This document shows, piece by piece, positions 5,490 through 6,697 of a stretch of 6,697 nucleotides of DNA. Source of the stretch: Verrucomicrobiota bacterium (lineage in GTDB: Bacteria; Verrucomicrobiota; Verrucomicrobiia; Limisphaerales; UBA1096); assembly GCA_015658765.1 (NCBI GenBank), contig DQOE01000050.1, positions 1 to 6,697 on the forward strand. The letters run 5' to 3'. How positions within the stretch are numbered: the stretch's first letter is position 1; the number at the start of each line of letters is the position of its first letter. The notes under the pieces are model-generated. The model did not search any database, was not told the DNA's origin, and saw only the letters and a list, made by a program, of their open reading frames with translations. Both the position numbers and the translations under genes were made by a program.

Positions 5490-6494
5490 TCAGCGTCCGA
5501 GGAACTGGTCGCGGCCGGCTACCAACGCGGCCATTTTTCGGTCGGCCACGCTGCGCGGCAGCATCCAAAAGCCGCAGTCGGGATGAACCCACTTGATTCG
5601 GTCGATACCGAGGACGTTCACGGCGTTTTCGATTCGGCCAGCGATCACGTCGGTTGGCTCGACTTCGTTGTCCTTTATGTCCACCACGCCGACGCCGAGC
5701 TTGGTTCCCGGTTTCAGTTCCTTGAACGCCTCCAGTTCGTCGTAGCCGCGCCGCGCGAACTCGAGCACGAGGTGATCGGCGTCCAGCTTGTTGAGAAACG
5801 GCATCAGGTCTCTCCAGTAGCCTTTTTGGATCGACTGCCCGCCGTAGTTGCCGAAGCAGAGGTGCAGCGCTTTCTCGCCCCGGATGCCGCCCAGCGCGAG
5901 GTTGAACGGCTCGTGCGCCCACTCGGCGTCCTCGGCGTGGCCGGTCAAGTGGGCCTCGTCCATTTGGATCACCGGCGCGTCGATCGACTCAACCTGTTTG
6001 CGCAGCACCTCGGCGAGCGCCATCGTCAGCGCGCGAATGTCACCGTGCTTTCGGTCGACCAATGTGCGGGCCAGCATGTACGGCGCGGTGAAGGTGAACA
6101 TCGTGTCCGCACTGGACAGCCCCCGGAAGAGTTGCCAATCGTGCGGCAGGTTCAGCGTGCCCTCGGTGAGCGGCCCCTCGACGACGCCGGCCGGCTGGGC
6201 GCGAAAGCCCATCCGCTGCTCGGCGGCAAACTGGGCCAAGTCCTCCCGTGTGAGGGCCGACGAGATGCCGCCCATCGGCCGGATGAAATAGTCGATCATG
6301 CCGTTGGTCTCCGGGTGGCTCACGTCGAAGCGGGACAGTTCGCCGTCGGAGACCAGGTCGATCCCGGCCAGTTCCTGCGTCTTGAGCACGACGAGAATGG
6401 CGTCGCGCAGGGCGGGCGCGGAAGGGTTTGCGGCGAGCCATGACGGAACGGGGTAGCTGCCCACGACCTTGGTTTTGATTTCGGGTTTGGCCAT
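5490..6494 (-). CDS. Stand-alone MetE C-terminal-domain methyltransferase (core-MetE type)
   Basis: A 334-aa cytoplasmic TIM-barrel of the cobalamin-independent methionine synthase C-terminal family (Meth_synt_2). It matches only the catalytic half of the ~750-aa MetE and lacks the N-terminal folate-binding half. The zinc site is complete: His211 and Cys213 (LHLCFGNYGG), Glu245 (LEFARRG) and Cys307 (HPDCGFWM). VGSYP (11-15), VSDGE (48-52) and Asp179 (QMDEAHL, usually QxDEP) are also present. The family transfers a methyl group to a thiol such as homocysteine; short members may take it from methylcobalamin or a corrinoid protein instead of folate, and other relatives act on coenzyme M or further thiols. 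The substrate here is therefore open. The ATG at 6494 gives the expected N-terminus; no Shine-Dalgarno is seen. The gene is divergent from the oxidoreductase gene at the right edge, and a CCAAGCGCTTGG palindrome lies 36 bp upstream of its start. Confidence 0.9.
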   Translation of the reverse strand: MAKPEIKTKVVGSYPVPSWLAANPSAPALRDAILVVLKTQELAGIDLVSDGELSRFDVSHPETNGMIDYFIRPMGGISSALTREDLAQFAAEQRMGFRAQPAGVVEGPLTEGTLNLPHDWQLFRGLSSADTMFTFTAPYMLARTLVDRKHGDIRALTMALAEVLRKQVESIDAPVIQMDEAHLTGHAEDAEWAHEPFNLALGGIRGEKALHLCFGNYGGQSIQKGYWRDLMPFLNKLDADHLVLEFARRGYDELEAFKELKPGTKLGVGVVDIKDNEVEPTDVIAGRIENAVNVLGIDRIKWVHPDCGFWMLPRSVADRKMAALVAGRDQFLGR

Positions 6495-6528
6495 TGTTTA
6501 TGCGGTAAAATGGCCAGGAATGATGCAG

Positions 6529-6542
6529 GCCAAGCGCTTGGC
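6529..6542. repeat. Third copy of the CCAAGCGCTTGG palindrome, upstream of the MetE-like gene
   Basis: GCCAAGCGCTTGGC is a perfect 14-bp palindrome in the divergent gap, 35 bp from the MetE-like start. On the minus strand its TTGGCC edge could serve as a poor -35 (17 bp before TTTTAC), so a bound protein could affect this promoter. An AAGCGCTT centre is also common in LacI/GalR-family operators, but no such regulator gene is visible here. Confidence 0.7.
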
Positions 6543-6555
6543 TGTCGAGTGCGCG

Positions 6556-6626
6556 CTTGGCCGCGGCAGCCAAGGGAAGCACGGTTTGTGTCGTGGGAGC
6601 CTGGGCTGATTTCCTCGCCGCTTGGC
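6556..6626. repeat. Cluster of CGCTTGGC half-sites with a hairpin
   Basis: CGCTTGGC recurs at 6535-6542, 6554-6561 and 6619-6626. The second copy forms the left arm of CTTGGC/GCCAAG (6556-6561, 6569-6574; 7-nt loop). The third sits in the palindrome CTTGGCCAAG (6621-6630). The first two copies form a direct repeat (GCGCTTGGC) offset by 19 bp. The role is unknown; it could be an operator array or decayed copies of the palindromic repeat. Confidence 0.55.
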
Positions 6627-6645
6627 CAAGGGGCCGGTAGGCTCC
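6596..6645. repeat. 7-bp inverted repeat just before the oxidoreductase start
   Basis: GGAGCCT (6596-6602) is complementary to AGGCTCC (6639-6645), enclosing the CTTGGCCAAG palindrome. The right arm ends four bases before the ATG at 6650, so a leader hairpin could cover the start region. No Shine-Dalgarno or clear promoter is seen for this gene. Confidence 0.4.
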
Positions 6646-6649
6646 GGGC

Positions 6650-6697
6650 ATGGCAACAAGGGTCAGGGTGGCTGTACTGGGCGTGGGCTCGCTCGGC
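6650..6697 (+). CDS. Probable Gfo/Idh/MocA-family oxidoreductase, only first 16 codons
   Basis: Starts at ATG 6650 and runs off the window. The visible residues are MATRVRVAVLGVGSLG, a first beta strand followed by a GxGxxG dinucleotide-binding loop, as at the start of NAD(P)-dependent Gfo/Idh/MocA sugar dehydrogenases. Other Rossmann enzymes begin similarly, so the family is a judgement from 16 residues only. It is divergent from the MetE-like gene across a 155-bp palindrome-rich gap, and may share regulation with it. Confidence 0.6.
   Translation, partial: MATRVRVAVLGVGSLG

Noticed and set aside
5479..5491. GAAACT-C-AGTTTC palindrome over the MetE-like stop codon
   Set aside because: A one-base centre cannot form a normal RNA loop, the stem is AT-rich, and a single such site is unsurprising.
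5404..5586. 60-codon + strand frame starting in the AT-rich gap
   Set aside because: Its second half is antisense to the MetE-like gene, it has no clear ribosome binding site, and its composition changes abruptly at the gene border.
5583..6443. 286-codon open frame on the + strand opposite the MetE-like gene
   Set aside because: Antisense shadow of a gene with an intact zinc site; its product is Val/Arg/His-rich without recognisable motifs.

Overview
The window looks like an ordinary chromosomal stretch of a GC-rich, free-living bacterium. Three things weakly suggest Verrucomicrobiota or a relative in the PVC group: two TTG starts and several genes without a clear ribosome binding site; a ~94-bp hairpin repeat with GGAGTGCGGT / ACCGCACTCC arms, a type I associate from memory with verrucomicrobial genomes; and the mix of xylose-isomerase-like TIM-barrel and Gfo/Idh/MocA genes. 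This placement is inference and no marker gene here proves it.

Layout, left to right. The 3' part of an alanine dehydrogenase gene (ald, + strand) opens the window. A 200-bp gap carrying the hairpin element follows, then a complete PHP-domain family X DNA polymerase gene (polX, + strand). It converges, across only 23 bp, with a minus-strand pair: a sugar phosphate isomerase/epimerase-like gene and, overlapping its stop codon, a polytopic membrane protein of the lysylphosphatidylglycerol synthase transmembrane (LPG_synthase_TM/UPF0104) family. Upstream of that pair, also on the minus strand, is rpsU (ribosomal protein bS21), separated from it by two tandem intrinsic terminators. A 305-bp AT-rich gap follows, with two candidate promoters pointing at rpsU. 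Next comes a minus-strand stand-alone MetE C-terminal-domain-type methyltransferase gene. At the right edge the first 16 codons of a divergent Gfo/Idh/MocA-type oxidoreductase are visible on the + strand.

The genes do not form one pathway. They cover amino-acid metabolism (ald, MetE-like), DNA repair (polX), translation (rpsU) and a coupled sugar-isomerase/membrane-protein pair of unknown substrate. I see no phage, transposase, CRISPR, toxin-antitoxin or defence system.

The least explained signal is non-coding. The 12-bp perfect palindrome CCAAGCGCTTGG occurs three times in 6.7 kb: in the last codons of ald, filling the polX convergent gap, and in the divergent gap beside the MetE-like gene, where related half-sites cluster. 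It is either a genome-wide iterated palindrome or an operator of LacI/GalR type.
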